The notes: a model not told the origin generated them from the sequence alone. Shown: positions 56,609 to 64,000, counted from the stretch's first letter. The stretch is DNA of 64,000 bases from Clostridia bacterium (GCA_017452785.1 JAFTLT010000034.1:1-64000), one strand, 5' to 3'. Translations and numbers: made by a program.

Positions 56609-57640
56609 TTACTCCTCCATTACTTTCAAAAATTCTGCGATAATAGCATCTGTGGGCTCAAACTGAACTGAGTATGCCTTATCTGCTTTATAAGCGATAC
56701 CCTCAACAGTACCGTCATTGACATTGAAGTAGCTGATTTCGCCCTTCTTTATGCTGTCTTTGCAAACAACATAGCCGTGATTCTGTGCTGTGATGAGAGT
56801 TCTCAGAGTACCAACAACCTTTGCAGGCTGATTTGAGCCGTGATGACCGTAGGGAAGCTTCACTGTGTCTGCGCCCTGAGAAAGAGCCATAAGCTGATGA
56901 CCAAGACCGATACCGAACATGGGGAGCTTGCCGAAGAGCTTTGCAATTTCAGCAGCAACCAAAGTGCACTCCTTCGGATCACCGGGTCCCTCGGTGAAGA
57001 TAACGCCGTCAGCACCGAGAGCGAGGATATCCTCTGCCTTGAAGTTATAGGGCATTACAGTTACCTTGTAGCCTTTATCCATAAGAGTCAACTCAAGATT
57101 TTTGCTTGAGCCGAGATCGACCAGAGCAACATGCTTTTTAATCTCTGTCTTGGGCAGATAAACACTGACCTCTGTGCCGCCTGTGTTCTTAACTGCATCA
57201 ACAATCCTGTAGTTTTTAATTTCATCAAGATTTGCAGGAACCTCGTCACAGATAGCTGCATTCATTGTACCCTTGCTTCTGAGGATATTTGTAAGCTCTC
57301 TTGTGTCAACGCCGTAAATGCCGGGAACATTCTTATCCTTAAGGAACTTATCTATATCATATTCACAGCGGAAATTGGCAGGCTTTTCGCACCATTCTCT
57401 GACAACATAGCCGCTAAGCTTGCTTTCGCCTATAAAGTCGCTTTCTATAATGCCGTAGTTACCTATCATCGGGAAGGTCTGCAGCACTATCTGACCGTAA
57501 TATGTGGGGTCTGTGAGAGTTTCAATGTAGCCAACCATATTTGTGTTGAATATAAGCTCGCCTACACTCTCCTTTTCAGCACCGAAAGCATAGCCTTCAA
57601 AAACGGTGCCGTCCTCAAGTACCAGATAACGTTTTTTCAT
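56609..57640 (-). CDS. carA: Carbamoyl phosphate synthase small chain with a lost glutaminase triad
   Basis: The product has 343 aa from ATG 57640 (AAAGAGGTG upstream). It has the CarA N-terminal domain (RYLVLEDGTVFEGYAFGAEKESVGELIFNTNMVGY) and the class I glutaminase fold (FTEGPGDP, GLGHQLMALSQGA, QNHGYVV, NVNDGTVEGIAYK). The nucleophile position reads GIGLGHQ, not GICLGHQ: Gly245 (codon GGT, 56906-56908) replaces Cys269 of E. coli. The QYHPEA motif reads QFEPTDA, so His353 and Glu355 are replaced by Glu and Thr. The subunit should not hydrolyse glutamine; it probably acts as a scaffold while CarB uses ammonia. It lies between argF and carB in one operon. Confidence 0.92.
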   Translation of the reverse strand: MKKRYLVLEDGTVFEGYAFGAEKESVGELIFNTNMVGYIETLTDPTYYGQIVLQTFPMIGNYGIIESDFIGESKLSGYVVREWCEKPANFRCEYDIDKFLKDKNVPGIYGVDTRELTNILRSKGTMNAAICDEVPANLDEIKNYRIVDAVKNTGGTEVSVYLPKTEIKKHVALVDLGSSKNLELTLMDKGYKVTVMPYNFKAEDILALGADGVIFTEGPGDPKECTLVAAEIAKLFGKLPMFGIGLGHQLMALSQGADTVKLPYGHHGSNQPAKVVGTLRTLITAQNHGYVVCKDSIKKGEISYFNVNDGTVEGIAYKADKAYSVQFEPTDAIIAEFLKVMEE

Positions 57641-57710
57641 TCGTAACACCTCTTTTTCACACCGGGTGTGAAATCCTTTCCGTTATATTTAAAGTAAATC
57701 TGTTAATTTA

Positions 57711-58616
57711 TCAGTCTATCATGCATTTTACAAGAACAGCCTTCTGAGCGTGAAGTCTGTTTTCAGCTTCGTCGAAGATTTCGTTTGCGTGCTCTTCAAA
57801 CACCTTAGCTGTGATTTCCTCCTCACGGTGAGCAGGCAGACAGTGAAGCACCATAACGCCTTCGTTTGACACAGCAACAACGCTGTCGTTGATTTGATAG
57901 TCCTTGAAGATTTTCTTTCTCTCTTCAGCTTCGCCTTCCTGACCCATTGATGCCCACACGTCAGTGTAAAGCACATCTGAGCCTGCAGCAGCTTCAAGAA
58001 TATTATCAGTGCAGACAAAGTCGCCGTTTTCCTTTGCCCATGCCATAATTTCTGCATCGGGCTGATAATCCTTCGGGCAGGCAATTGCAACCTTCATACC
58101 GGTTTTGATACCGCCGACGATAAGGCTGTTTGCCATATTGTTACCGTCACCTATATAGCAGAGCTTCTTACCTTCAAGTGAGCCTTTATACTCACGGATT
58201 GTCTGAAGATCAGCCAGTACCTGACAAGGATGACAGAAGTCTGTAAGACCGTTGATGATGGGGATTGAGCCGTACTTTGCCAAAGCTTCAACTTCACTCT
58301 GCTCAAAGGTTCTTATCATAATACCGTCAAGGAAACGTGAAAGAACTCTTGCTGTATCTTCTACAGGTTCACCCCTGCCGATCTGCAGCTCTTTTGAAGA
58401 AAGGAAGAGAGCCTGTCCGCCGAGCTCATGCATGCCGACCTCAAAAGAAACTCTTGTTCTTGTGGATGATTTTTCAAAAATCATACCGAGAGTCTTGCCC
58501 TCAAGAATAGGATGTCTGATACCCTTTTTCTTTTCTTCCTTGAGTCTGTCGGCAAGGTCGAGGGTGCTGATGATTTCCTCTGTTGACCAGTCGAGTAATT
58601 TAAGTAAGTGTTTCAT
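57711..58616 (-). CDS. argF: Ornithine carbamoyltransferase
   Basis: The 301-aa enzyme joins carbamoyl phosphate and ornithine to citrulline. Motifs are SSTRTR (carbamoyl phosphate), HPCQ, the ornithine-side DGNNMANSL (SMG-loop region) and HCLPAHR. The length is typical. AAAGGAG precedes the ATG. It is the first gene of argF-carA-carB::dapF; the 71-nt gap to carA has no terminator, so one transcript is likely. A consensus promoter with an ArgR-like sequence lies upstream. Confidence 0.96.
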   Translation of the reverse strand: MKHLLKLLDWSTEEIISTLDLADRLKEEKKKGIRHPILEGKTLGMIFEKSSTRTRVSFEVGMHELGGQALFLSSKELQIGRGEPVEDTARVLSRFLDGIMIRTFEQSEVEALAKYGSIPIINGLTDFCHPCQVLADLQTIREYKGSLEGKKLCYIGDGNNMANSLIVGGIKTGMKVAIACPKDYQPDAEIMAWAKENGDFVCTDNILEAAAGSDVLYTDVWASMGQEGEAEERKKIFKDYQINDSVVAVSNEGVMVLHCLPAHREEEITAKVFEEHANEIFDEAENRLHAQKAVLVKCMID

Positions 58617-58691
58617 TTTATCTATCTCCTTTTGCGAATGAAACTCCGCAACTAAATTTACTTAAGCCCAATATCCCAGCTTATTTAAATA

Positions 58692-58720
58692 ATTATACAT
58701 TATAAGTGAATATAAATCAA
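58692..58720 (-). promoter_or_regulatory. SigA promoter P2 of argF
   Basis: Minus strand TTGATT (58720-58715), 17-nt spacer, TATAAT (58697-58692). A 13-bp sequence TGAATATAAATCA (58707-58719, plus) overlaps the spacer and -35; it resembles an ArgR box (TGAAT-N4-ATTCA) with one base short, so arginine control is possible but unproven. Confidence 0.75.
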
Positions 58721-58732
58721 TAAAGTTTTAGC

Positions 58733-58767
58733 AAAAAAATAGTGAGTAACTTAAAAAAGTTACTCAC
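58733..58767 (-). terminator. Terminator of the short RNA upstream of argF
   Basis: Perfect 11-bp arms GTGAGTAACTT (58742-58752) and AAGTTACTCAC (58757-58767) with a four-base loop; on the minus strand the stem is followed by ATTTTTTT. Confidence 0.92.
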
Positions 58768-58876
58768 AAATGAAGTAAATATCACAAATAAAAGTCTGAA
58801 ACTGAAAAAATGAAGAAATTTGAACATCTGTCTTAACAACCATGCACATATTCTTCACCACCAATCTCGTTTTTAT
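58742..58876 (-). ncRNA. Putative short RNA (about 135 nt) with a 29-codon ORF
   Basis: P1 (TTGATT, 17 nt, TATACT; 58912-58884) predicts a start near 58877, and the terminator ends at 58742, giving a transcript of about 135-145 nt. It contains an ORF of 29 codons (58849-58760; MCMVVKTDVQISSFFQFQTF as first 20 residues) whose TAA falls inside the 5' arm of the terminator. Only a weak ribosome site GGTGG precedes it. It could be a regulatory RNA, a leader-peptide attenuator acting on argF, or a small protein gene. It has no Arg codons, which argues against arginine attenuation. Its rich Phe and Ile content is noted. Confidence 0.5.
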
Positions 58877-58883
58877 CTGTGGT

Positions 58884-58912
58884 AGTATAGCACAAGGAAA
58901 ATGAAAAATCAA
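58884..58912 (-). promoter_or_regulatory. SigA promoter P1 of the short RNA
   Basis: Minus strand TTGATT (58912-58907), 17-nt spacer, TATACT (58889-58884). Confidence 0.8.
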
Positions 58913-59022
58913 GGGGTGAAATTAAAAAAACAAGATAAATTAACATAAATTATAAGCCAAGTTTTTTCCGATGAGCTATTGACAATAATTTTAGCTTGAT
59001 ATATAATTAATTGCAATTGAAC

Positions 59023-59109
59023 GCCGGTGTGTTGGAATTGGCAGACGAGGCGGACTCAAAATCCGTTGGTAGCGATACCGTGCGGGTTCGACCCCCGCCA
59101 CCGGCACCA
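59023..59109 (+). tRNA. tRNA-Leu (anticodon CAA)
   Basis: The 87-nt class II tRNA has acceptor arms GCCGGTG (59023-59029) and CACCGGC (59099-59105), discriminator A and encoded CCA. The anticodon stem GCGGA/TCCGT encloses CTCAAAA, so the anticodon is CAA (reads UUG). A long variable arm and GGTTCGACCCC T-loop fit Leu. The mobile element begins just downstream. Confidence 0.97.
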
Positions 59110-59167
59110 ACAAAATAAACACCTTTTGTCATTAGCGACAGGGTCGTAAGGAAGTATTTTATGTAGA

Positions 59168-59202
59168 GTATGGTGTAACTCCCAAAAGGAGTTGCACCAT
59201 TT
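59168..59202. other. Hairpin between tRNA-Leu and the recombinase gene
   Basis: ATGGTGTAACTCC and GGAGTTGCACCAT (around 59168-59200) form a long stem with one G-U/A-C mismatch and a four-base loop. There is no strong T-tract. It may be a terminator for the tRNA/recombinase transcripts or part of the element's end. Confidence 0.55.
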
Positions 59203-59208
59203 CTGCTT

Positions 59209-60930
59209 TTAAGCAGTTTGAAGGTTATCAGACTCACTTCTGATTTCCTCCATAAGTGTTAATATTTCCTGTTCGGTAGGAATATCAATCATTCCCACAC
59301 CTGTAAAGTAAATATCAACTTTAACATGACAATGCCCGTCATATTTATCATTGTTGTGAATTTCTATTCTGCGTATTAATTTATTGACTATAGTTCTGTC
59401 AAGCTCTTGTATATCCGTACACTCACGAAGTGTGTTAAGGAGAAGTCTTAAATCGACTTTGTTTTGCTTATTTTCAGCAAGTCGATTTTCAGATAACTCA
59501 ACTTTTTGAATAAGCTCTGCCTGTTCCGCTTCATATCCGGTTACAAGTTTAATATAGCGTTCATTGGTAACTTTTCCCGTTACATTGTCCTCATACAAAT
59601 GAGCAATTATGGTATCAATATCCTCAATACGCTTTTTGCCGTTTTTAATTGATGATTCCAATTCGGCTAATTCTTTTTTATGAGCGTATCCGTTTTCTTT
59701 TGCAAGAAGATATAAAAATACAGGCTCAAAGTTCTGAACGAAAGCTGCTAAATCCTGCACTGCTTTCAGTACAACTTTCTGCAAAGAAACTTCTCTGATA
59801 TAATGAACCTGACACTCACCACGATTGCTTTTATACTTTGAACAGCGATAATGCTCTTGATTTGGCTTTAAGCTCTTGGCTGCTGCAAAGCTTAATTTCG
59901 AACCGCAATCATAACAATATACCAGTCCCGAAAACATACCAATTCGACCTGTTGCTGTAGGTCGCACTCTGTTTTCTCGGATTTCCTGGACTCTCAGCCA
60001 CATTTCTTCGGAAATTATAGCCTCTTGAGTATTGGGAATAATTTGCCATTTATCCTGTTCATTGTATATAGTCTTATGCACCTTATAGCTGACAGTTGTA
60101 GTTTTGAAATTCACCGTACAACCTGTATATTGCCTATTTTCCAGAATATGCACAACTGAACTGTCTTTCCAATGGTAAGGATTGGCTATTTTCTTATTTC
60201 CCCTTGGGGTACCGATTTCTCTGTAATATGCACTTGTTGTTAAGACCTTTTCTCTTTCAAGCTGTCTTGCTATCTGTTCGGGACCTTTTCCTCCAAGACA
60301 TAATGAGAAAATATATCTTACAATTTTTGCGGCAGGTTCATCAATAATCCATTGTTTCGGATTTTCCTTACTTTTAACATACCCAAACGGAACGGAAGAA
60401 GAAACTCTTTCACCTCTATCGGCTTTTGACTGCCATACAGCACGGATTTTCTTTGAAGTCTGAGCTGCATACCATTCATTAAATATATTAGAGAACGGCA
60501 TCAACTCTGTACCCGTGTTGCTGAAGGTATCAACATTTTCCTGAATTGCAATAAATCTGACACCCAAGGTGGGATACTGTATTTCAAGATACTTACCGAC
60601 CTCAAGATAGTTTCTTCCAAAACGAGATAAATCCTTTACAATAATCGTGCCGATTTCACCATTTTCAGCCATCCTTTGCATACGCTGAAAGTCAGGTCTG
60701 TCAAAAGTAGTACCTGAAATGCCGTCATCAACAAAGAACATTGTATTTCTATAACCTTGTTTTTTACAATAATCAAGCAAAATCTGTTTTTGATTAGATA
60801 TACTGTTACTCTCGTCTTCGTTGCGGTTTTTCTTCTTATTTTTGTCATCTTTAATATCTTCTACAGACAAACGGCAGTACAAAGCCGTTATTTTTTCGTT
60901 TTGTTGCCCGTTATTATTTACTGTTGCCAT
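59209..60930 (-). CDS. Large serine recombinase of a clostridial mobile element
   Basis: The product has 573 aa from ATG 60930 (GAAAGGAGCG upstream). The N-terminal resolvase domain (about 15-165) has ITALYCRLSVED with the catalytic Ser in the LSxxD position, DDGISGTTFDRPDFQRM and IIVKDLSRFGRNYLEVG. A recombinase domain (about 175-285) is followed by a zinc ribbon (CYDCGSKL ... CSKYKSNRGEC) and a long coiled coil plus C-terminal DUF4368-like part. It matches the TndX/TnpX type that excises and inserts through a circle. It sits at the end of the element next to tRNA-Leu, with the mobilization genes upstream. Confidence 0.93.
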   Translation of the reverse strand: MATVNNNGQQNEKITALYCRLSVEDIKDDKNKKKNRNEDESNSISNQKQILLDYCKKQGYRNTMFFVDDGISGTTFDRPDFQRMQRMAENGEIGTIIVKDLSRFGRNYLEVGKYLEIQYPTLGVRFIAIQENVDTFSNTGTELMPFSNIFNEWYAAQTSKKIRAVWQSKADRGERVSSSVPFGYVKSKENPKQWIIDEPAAKIVRYIFSLCLGGKGPEQIARQLEREKVLTTSAYYREIGTPRGNKKIANPYHWKDSSVVHILENRQYTGCTVNFKTTTVSYKVHKTIYNEQDKWQIIPNTQEAIISEEMWLRVQEIRENRVRPTATGRIGMFSGLVYCYDCGSKLSFAAAKSLKPNQEHYRCSKYKSNRGECQVHYIREVSLQKVVLKAVQDLAAFVQNFEPVFLYLLAKENGYAHKKELAELESSIKNGKKRIEDIDTIIAHLYEDNVTGKVTNERYIKLVTGYEAEQAELIQKVELSENRLAENKQNKVDLRLLLNTLRECTDIQELDRTIVNKLIRRIEIHNNDKYDGHCHVKVDIYFTGVGMIDIPTEQEILTLMEEIRSESDNLQTA

Positions 60931-61016
60931 AATATTTCGCTCCTTTCTAACAACCAGGCACGGTAAAGACATTCATACTTTACCGTGTCCGGTTGAATAT
61001 TTCAAATGTGTGACAA

Positions 61017-61292
61017 TTAAACAGCCTGTGTCAATAATATCAAATCTTTAAATTGCTGTAAGACGGATTGTCTGCCGGTTGTATCAAAATGGGTTGATAC
61101 ATCAAAATACGTTCCGCCTACTTTTAATGAAAACTCATTAGTAGGCTGATGCACTATATTTCTTTTCTCCCTAACTGCTGTACTATAAGTTAAGATTTCA
61201 TCAGACAGATTTATTTCATCAGGATTTTCAATAGGACAAAATCCTTGAACAGTGCTGATGCTGTTTGTTAAATCAAGTTCGTTCACGCTCAT
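61017..61292 (-). CDS. Small TnpW-like element protein
   Basis: The protein has about 91 aa. The C-terminal half (FSLKVGGTYFDVSTHFDTTG then RQSVLQQFKDLILL) has the strand-helix pattern of TnpW-like small proteins next to serine recombinases in clostridial transposons; the N-terminal half is acidic and unconserved. The ATG at 61292 overlaps the ParB stop by one base (GTG 61295 is an alternative start). It is probably a DNA-binding or regulatory helper. Function is unproven. Confidence 0.65.
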   Translation of the reverse strand: MSVNELDLTNSISTVQGFCPIENPDEINLSDEILTYSTAVREKRNIVHQPTNEFSLKVGGTYFDVSTHFDTTGRQSVLQQFKDLILLTQAV

Positions 61293-62248
61293 CACCTCGC
61301 ATCCCTATCACGGCTTCGCTGTCTTTGTAAAACCTTGTAATAATAGTATTCGCAGGCCTTCATTACAAAGTTTTCAAGGTCACTTTCCTTAACTTTTGGA
61401 GCAACCTTTTGTAAGCGTTCAACTGAGAATTTTACTGTAGGCTTCTGATTTGCCTTTTCCTCAACTAAGATTGCACCTATATGCTCAGGTGTTAAGTCTT
61501 CCTCTCTGCTGATTGCACGAAGCCTATGTGCCTGAGATAAATTCGGAGTAGCATCACAGACACGGATTTCTTCAACTAAATCAGCCTGTTCCACCTCATT
61601 TAGATAAGAGAGTTCTACTGCAGGGGTAAATGCAATTCGTCCTTCGTCAACAAGGTCAAGTAGTTCAGGTATGAGATTTGTAAGACGAATATATCTTTGT
61701 ACCTGTCTGCCACTTTCGGTTTCTGAAACGAGGTTAGCACTCTCCAACTTCCCGACAAGTTGTCGGGAAGTTAAATCTGTTCTTTCACCTTGACTTTTAA
61801 TTGCTTCAAGCTTCATCTTGTATGCGTGGGCTTTTTCCGAGGGTAAAACGTGCTCTCTCTGCAAGTTAGCATCAACCATTGCAATGACGGCTTCTTCATA
61901 GGTGAGTTCATAAATGAAAGCAGGTATCAATTCAAAGCCTAATTTCTTAGCCGCATAAAATCTCCTGTGTCCTGAAATAATTTCATATTCCGTGCCGGAA
62001 ATTTTACGAACAGTAAGAGGAGTAAGAATACCTCGCTCATCGATACTGTCAATAAGGGTCTGCATTTCCTCATTGTCAATTACCTTGTAGGGATGATTTT
62101 CAAAAGGTCTCAAATACTCAATGGGTATTTTATTAGCCCACACATATTCTGTGCGGGCTTTCTGTACTTTGTCGTATAAGGTTTCTTTTGTGGGATCGTT
62201 TTCTTCAATCTCACGGGGATATACTTTTGATTTTTGTTTAATAGCCAT
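61292..62248 (-). CDS. ParB/RepB/Spo0J family protein of the element
   Basis: The 318-aa protein has the ParB N-terminal nuclease/CTPase-like domain (about 40-125): ENHPYKVIDNEEMQTLIDSI, the GISGHRRFYAAKKLG-type motif (EIISGHRRFYAAK) and IAMVDANLQREHVLPSEKA. An HTH region (about 145-215) follows. It is probably used for regulation or partition of the circular element form rather than for chromosome segregation. Its stop overlaps the start of the TnpW-like gene and it follows the relaxase gene by 1 nt, so all are coupled. Confidence 0.88.
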   Translation of the reverse strand: MAIKQKSKVYPREIEENDPTKETLYDKVQKARTEYVWANKIPIEYLRPFENHPYKVIDNEEMQTLIDSIDERGILTPLTVRKISGTEYEIISGHRRFYAAKKLGFELIPAFIYELTYEEAVIAMVDANLQREHVLPSEKAHAYKMKLEAIKSQGERTDLTSRQLVGKLESANLVSETESGRQVQRYIRLTNLIPELLDLVDEGRIAFTPAVELSYLNEVEQADLVEEIRVCDATPNLSQAHRLRAISREEDLTPEHIGAILVEEKANQKPTVKFSVERLQKVAPKVKESDLENFVMKACEYYYYKVLQRQRSRDRDAR

Positions 62249-62249
62249 A

Positions 62250-63614
62250 TTATCGGCTCCTTTCTATTTTTCTAATTTTATTCATTTCTGCCTGATGCTC
62301 TTTTTGTAAGAGCTCATACAGGTGTGGAGATTTATCAAGAATATTCTCGGCCTGTTTAAGTTTCTTTCTCAAAGGCGTGATCTCTTGTGTTATCTCCTTA
62401 CGCATAGCTTTGTACCTCTCTTTATCTTCAGGAGTATTTGCTCTGCGTTTTTTGTTGTCTGCCTTGCTTCGTTTTTCTTCAAGCTCGGCAATTTTTGCTT
62501 TGGTTTCATCAATGGTGACTGTTAAATCATCAGTAGTCTGAATCTGATTGTCGGTCAAGAAATGATAGTCAGCAACATACTGCTTGATGTCTTTTGCGGC
62601 ATGCCTCATTTCGGGAGTTAAGAGCAATGCGTCTGCAACTTCCTTTAACAACTGAAACACCAAGATTATTAAGAGGAACATAGTGTTTACATAAATAACC
62701 TCAGGTCGTTTACCTTGTTCAATGCCGAACTCTATTTTTTTTCTGACAGATTCAAGAAGAAAGCATCTGCGTCTTGCGTAGAAGAAGGTGTTCCAATCTG
62801 CAAGATGGTGTCCGCTGTAATAGGTTTCGTTGAACCTTTTCTCTATACCTTCTACGGTGTAGCCAAGACCTTCAACCCTTACACCGCTTTCCCAATCCTT
62901 TGCCTTGATAGTGAATCGCCTGTAATCAACCTCGTATCCCATAGTGAAAAGAACTCTTCTGAATTCGTCCCAACTTGTAGCAACAGTAAGACAGATTTCA
63001 ATATCTTCTTTGAGCATATCTCTGTGGGTTTTCTTGCCTTGCTTATGAAGCCAATAAGCAGCTTTCTCACCGCCGTAGAAGGGAGCATTTTCAAGAACTG
63101 ATTTGCCACGTTCTTTGCAGATAGCATCAGAAATCTCACGGAGCTTGTAGTGGTCTGAAATATGATTTTCAAACTTTCTGCCTGTTCTGAAAGAAACAGA
63201 ATTAACGACAAAATGATTGTGCAGGTGGTGATGCTTATCAAGGTGAGTTGTTACTACAATCTCATATTCATCACCCCACATCTTTTTAGCTGTTTCAATA
63301 CCTATACTGTGACACTCTTCAGGTGTTACTTCATTTTCTTTGAAGCTCTGAAAGCCGTGGTAAGCCACATTACCGCCAAGCTTTCCGTAATGAAGTTTGG
63401 TTGTCATCATATGCTCATAGGCTCGTTGTACAGGACCGTTGATAGCTGACACATAAAGCTTCTCATCGGTTTTCTTATCGTTCTCGGCATATTGAAGGGT
63501 TTTGTACAAATCCGCATCAAGGTATTTCTTATCAATGGTTTTATCAGGATTTTCAGCATACTGAATAACCTCTTTAAGTCGGCTCTTTACGGGCCAGAAT
63601 CCTGTGGTAGCAAT
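62250..63614 (-). CDS. MobA/VirD2-type relaxase, apparent AUU start
   Basis: The relaxase has 454 aa if translation begins at ATT 63614. The N-terminus (ATTGFWPVKSRLKEVIQYAE) matches the family start M-A-T-T-x-x-W-x-V, but the start codon is ATT and no ATG, GTG or TTG exists before the upstream in-frame TGA. AGGAGG lies 10 nt upstream; another ATT at 63617 has 7-nt spacing. The catalytic metal-binding motif is HLDKHHHLHNHFVVNSVSF, and NVAYHGFQSF carries the conserved early region. The C-terminal coiled coil (EEKRSKADNKKRRANTPEDK) is basic. It nicks oriT and pilots DNA into the recipient. It overlaps the mobC gene by 28 nt. Confidence 0.85.
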   Translation of the reverse strand: MATTGFWPVKSRLKEVIQYAENPDKTIDKKYLDADLYKTLQYAENDKKTDEKLYVSAINGPVQRAYEHMMTTKLHYGKLGGNVAYHGFQSFKENEVTPEECHSIGIETAKKMWGDEYEIVVTTHLDKHHHLHNHFVVNSVSFRTGRKFENHISDHYKLREISDAICKERGKSVLENAPFYGGEKAAYWLHKQGKKTHRDMLKEDIEICLTVATSWDEFRRVLFTMGYEVDYRRFTIKAKDWESGVRVEGLGYTVEGIEKRFNETYYSGHHLADWNTFFYARRRCFLLESVRKKIEFGIEQGKRPEVIYVNTMFLLIILVFQLLKEVADALLLTPEMRHAAKDIKQYVADYHFLTDNQIQTTDDLTVTIDETKAKIAELEEKRSKADNKKRRANTPEDKERYKAMRKEITQEITPLRKKLKQAENILDKSPHLYELLQKEHQAEMNKIRKIERSR

Positions 63615-63913
63615 AATTCATTCACCTCCTTTTTCGGCGAGAGTATCTCGCTGTGGATTTCATCAATTAGAGTGAGCAACTTAGCTTCAGTTTCGGGTGT
63701 CATTTCATAATTGCAGATTTCACAGAGTTTGGCATAGAAAGTAAAAAAGGCATCAGGCAACACCGTTCTCGGTGCAAATCCCAATGCTCTCTTTGTCACA
63801 TATTCAGTTGTAGTTAACCCACATTTTGAAGCATAGCGTTCAATCTTCTTTTTGTTTTCAGGTGTTACCCTGATTTCAAGCCTTCGTGTTTTGGCTTTTA
63901 GTGTAGTATTCAT
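63587..63913 (-). CDS. MobC-type relaxosome accessory protein
   Basis: The 108-aa protein has an N-terminal ribbon-helix-helix motif (RRLEIRVTPENKKKIERYASKCGLTTTEYVTKRALG, about 10-45) and a helical C-terminus. MobC proteins bind oriT and help the relaxase melt it. Its 3' end overlaps the start of the relaxase gene and contains that gene's AGGAGG site, so the two are translationally coupled. GGAAAGGAA precedes the ATG. Confidence 0.88.
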   Translation of the reverse strand: MNTTLKAKTRRLEIRVTPENKKKIERYASKCGLTTTEYVTKRALGFAPRTVLPDAFFTFYAKLCEICNYEMTPETEAKLLTLIDEIHSEILSPKKEVNELLLPQDSGP

Positions 63914-63917
63914 ATCG

Positions 63918-64000
63918 CCATTCCTTTCCTTAGATTTTAGGGATTAAGGGACCCTAAAGACTTTGGAACTTGCCGTACAAGTTCCCTGCTCGCTACGGTG
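63918..64000. other. Probable oriT region of the mobilizable element (partial)
   Basis: Upstream of mobC, GGAACTTG (63965-63972) and CAAGTTCC (63978-63985) form a perfect inverted repeat around CCGTA, and TTAGGG/CCCTAA words around 63937-63957 give a second imperfect one. Inverted repeats immediately upstream of mobC-relaxase genes are the usual place for a relaxase nick site. The region runs off the window, so the nick is not located. Confidence 0.5.

Larger units (their letters stand above)
58617..59022. other. Argf upstream region with two promoters and a terminator
   Basis: There are 406 bp with no long gene. It holds, from right to left on the minus strand, promoter P1 (58912-58884), a short RNA region with a 29-codon ORF (58849-58760), a strong terminator (58767-58733), promoter P2 (58720-58692) and the argF leader. 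Between P1 and tRNA-Leu (58913-59022) is AT-rich sequence that should carry the tRNA promoter. Confidence 0.7.

Noticed and set aside
59007-59237. Minus-strand ORF of 76 aa covering tRNA-Leu
   Set aside because: Its middle (GGGRTRTVSLPTDFESAS) is the well-known antisense translation of tRNA-Leu; no ribosome site fits.
60757-61051. Two plus-strand hydrophobic ORFs opposite the recombinase gene
   Set aside because: Antisense frames across the serine recombinase start region; they overlap the confirmed gene and have no start signals.

Overview
The window reads as a chromosomal segment of a low-to-moderate GC, endospore-forming Clostridia-type Firmicute, probably a gut or rumen member of the Ruminococcaceae/Oscillospiraceae type. 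The evidence is spoIVA, a groESL operon under a perfect CIRCE operator, a long-form HPF, AGGAGG-type ribosome sites, secreted BspA-like and FN3 proteins, membrane-anchored GH5 and intracellular GH29 glycosidases, and clostridial mobile-element genes. The genus assignment is inference from gene style, not from a search.

Layout. 1-2168 is the end of an inserted element abutting the 3' end of guaA. It carries a trypsin-like protease gene coupled to a gene whose C-terminus resembles helical/HEPN-like domains of conflict systems. 2169-4405 is guaA (synthetase part only) with a CofE-like ligase gene. 4406-6654 is a decayed, repeat-rich stretch with a frameshifted pseudogene. 7-18 kb holds secreted proteins (SGNH hydrolase, LRR/FN3 protein, lipase-like protein), rluA-type, ligA, an oadB/oadG-like pair and an rRNA methyltransferase. 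19-31 kb holds an orphan E2-type acyltransferase, proX, lipocalin-like secreted proteins, hpf, an FAD oxidoreductase, an ECF sigma/anti-sigma pair, groESL and a PBP. 31-41 kb holds an FkbM methyltransferase, lipoproteins, rsmI and trmN6 separated by a GH5/DUF1349 insertion, and a PpiC foldase. 41-52 kb holds a putatively LexA-controlled regulator pair, a fucosidase, spoIVA, half-size TauE proteins, an aspartate aminotransferase with asnS, a new 46-aa small gene, ruvX and PBP1a. 52.5-58.6 kb is argF-carA-carB::dapF. 59.0 kb is tRNA-Leu(CAA), followed to the window edge by a mobilizable element (serine recombinase, ParB, relaxase, MobC, probable oriT).

The most striking theme is loss of glutamine use. 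GuaA has no glutaminase domain, and CarA has lost all three residues of its glutaminase triad (Cys to Gly, His to Glu, Glu to Thr). Both enzymes would therefore be expected to use free ammonia, unless a separate glutaminase subunit serves GuaA. CarB is in turn fused in frame to a complete diaminopimelate epimerase with both catalytic cysteines. Together these suggest an ammonia-fed route to arginine, pyrimidines and GMP. Other notable points are the protease/helical-domain gene pair at the guaA junction, a LexA-type box on a sigma-region-4/XRE fusion regulator, a promoter-to-terminator short RNA unit upstream of argF, and a relaxase gene that seems to start at AUU.
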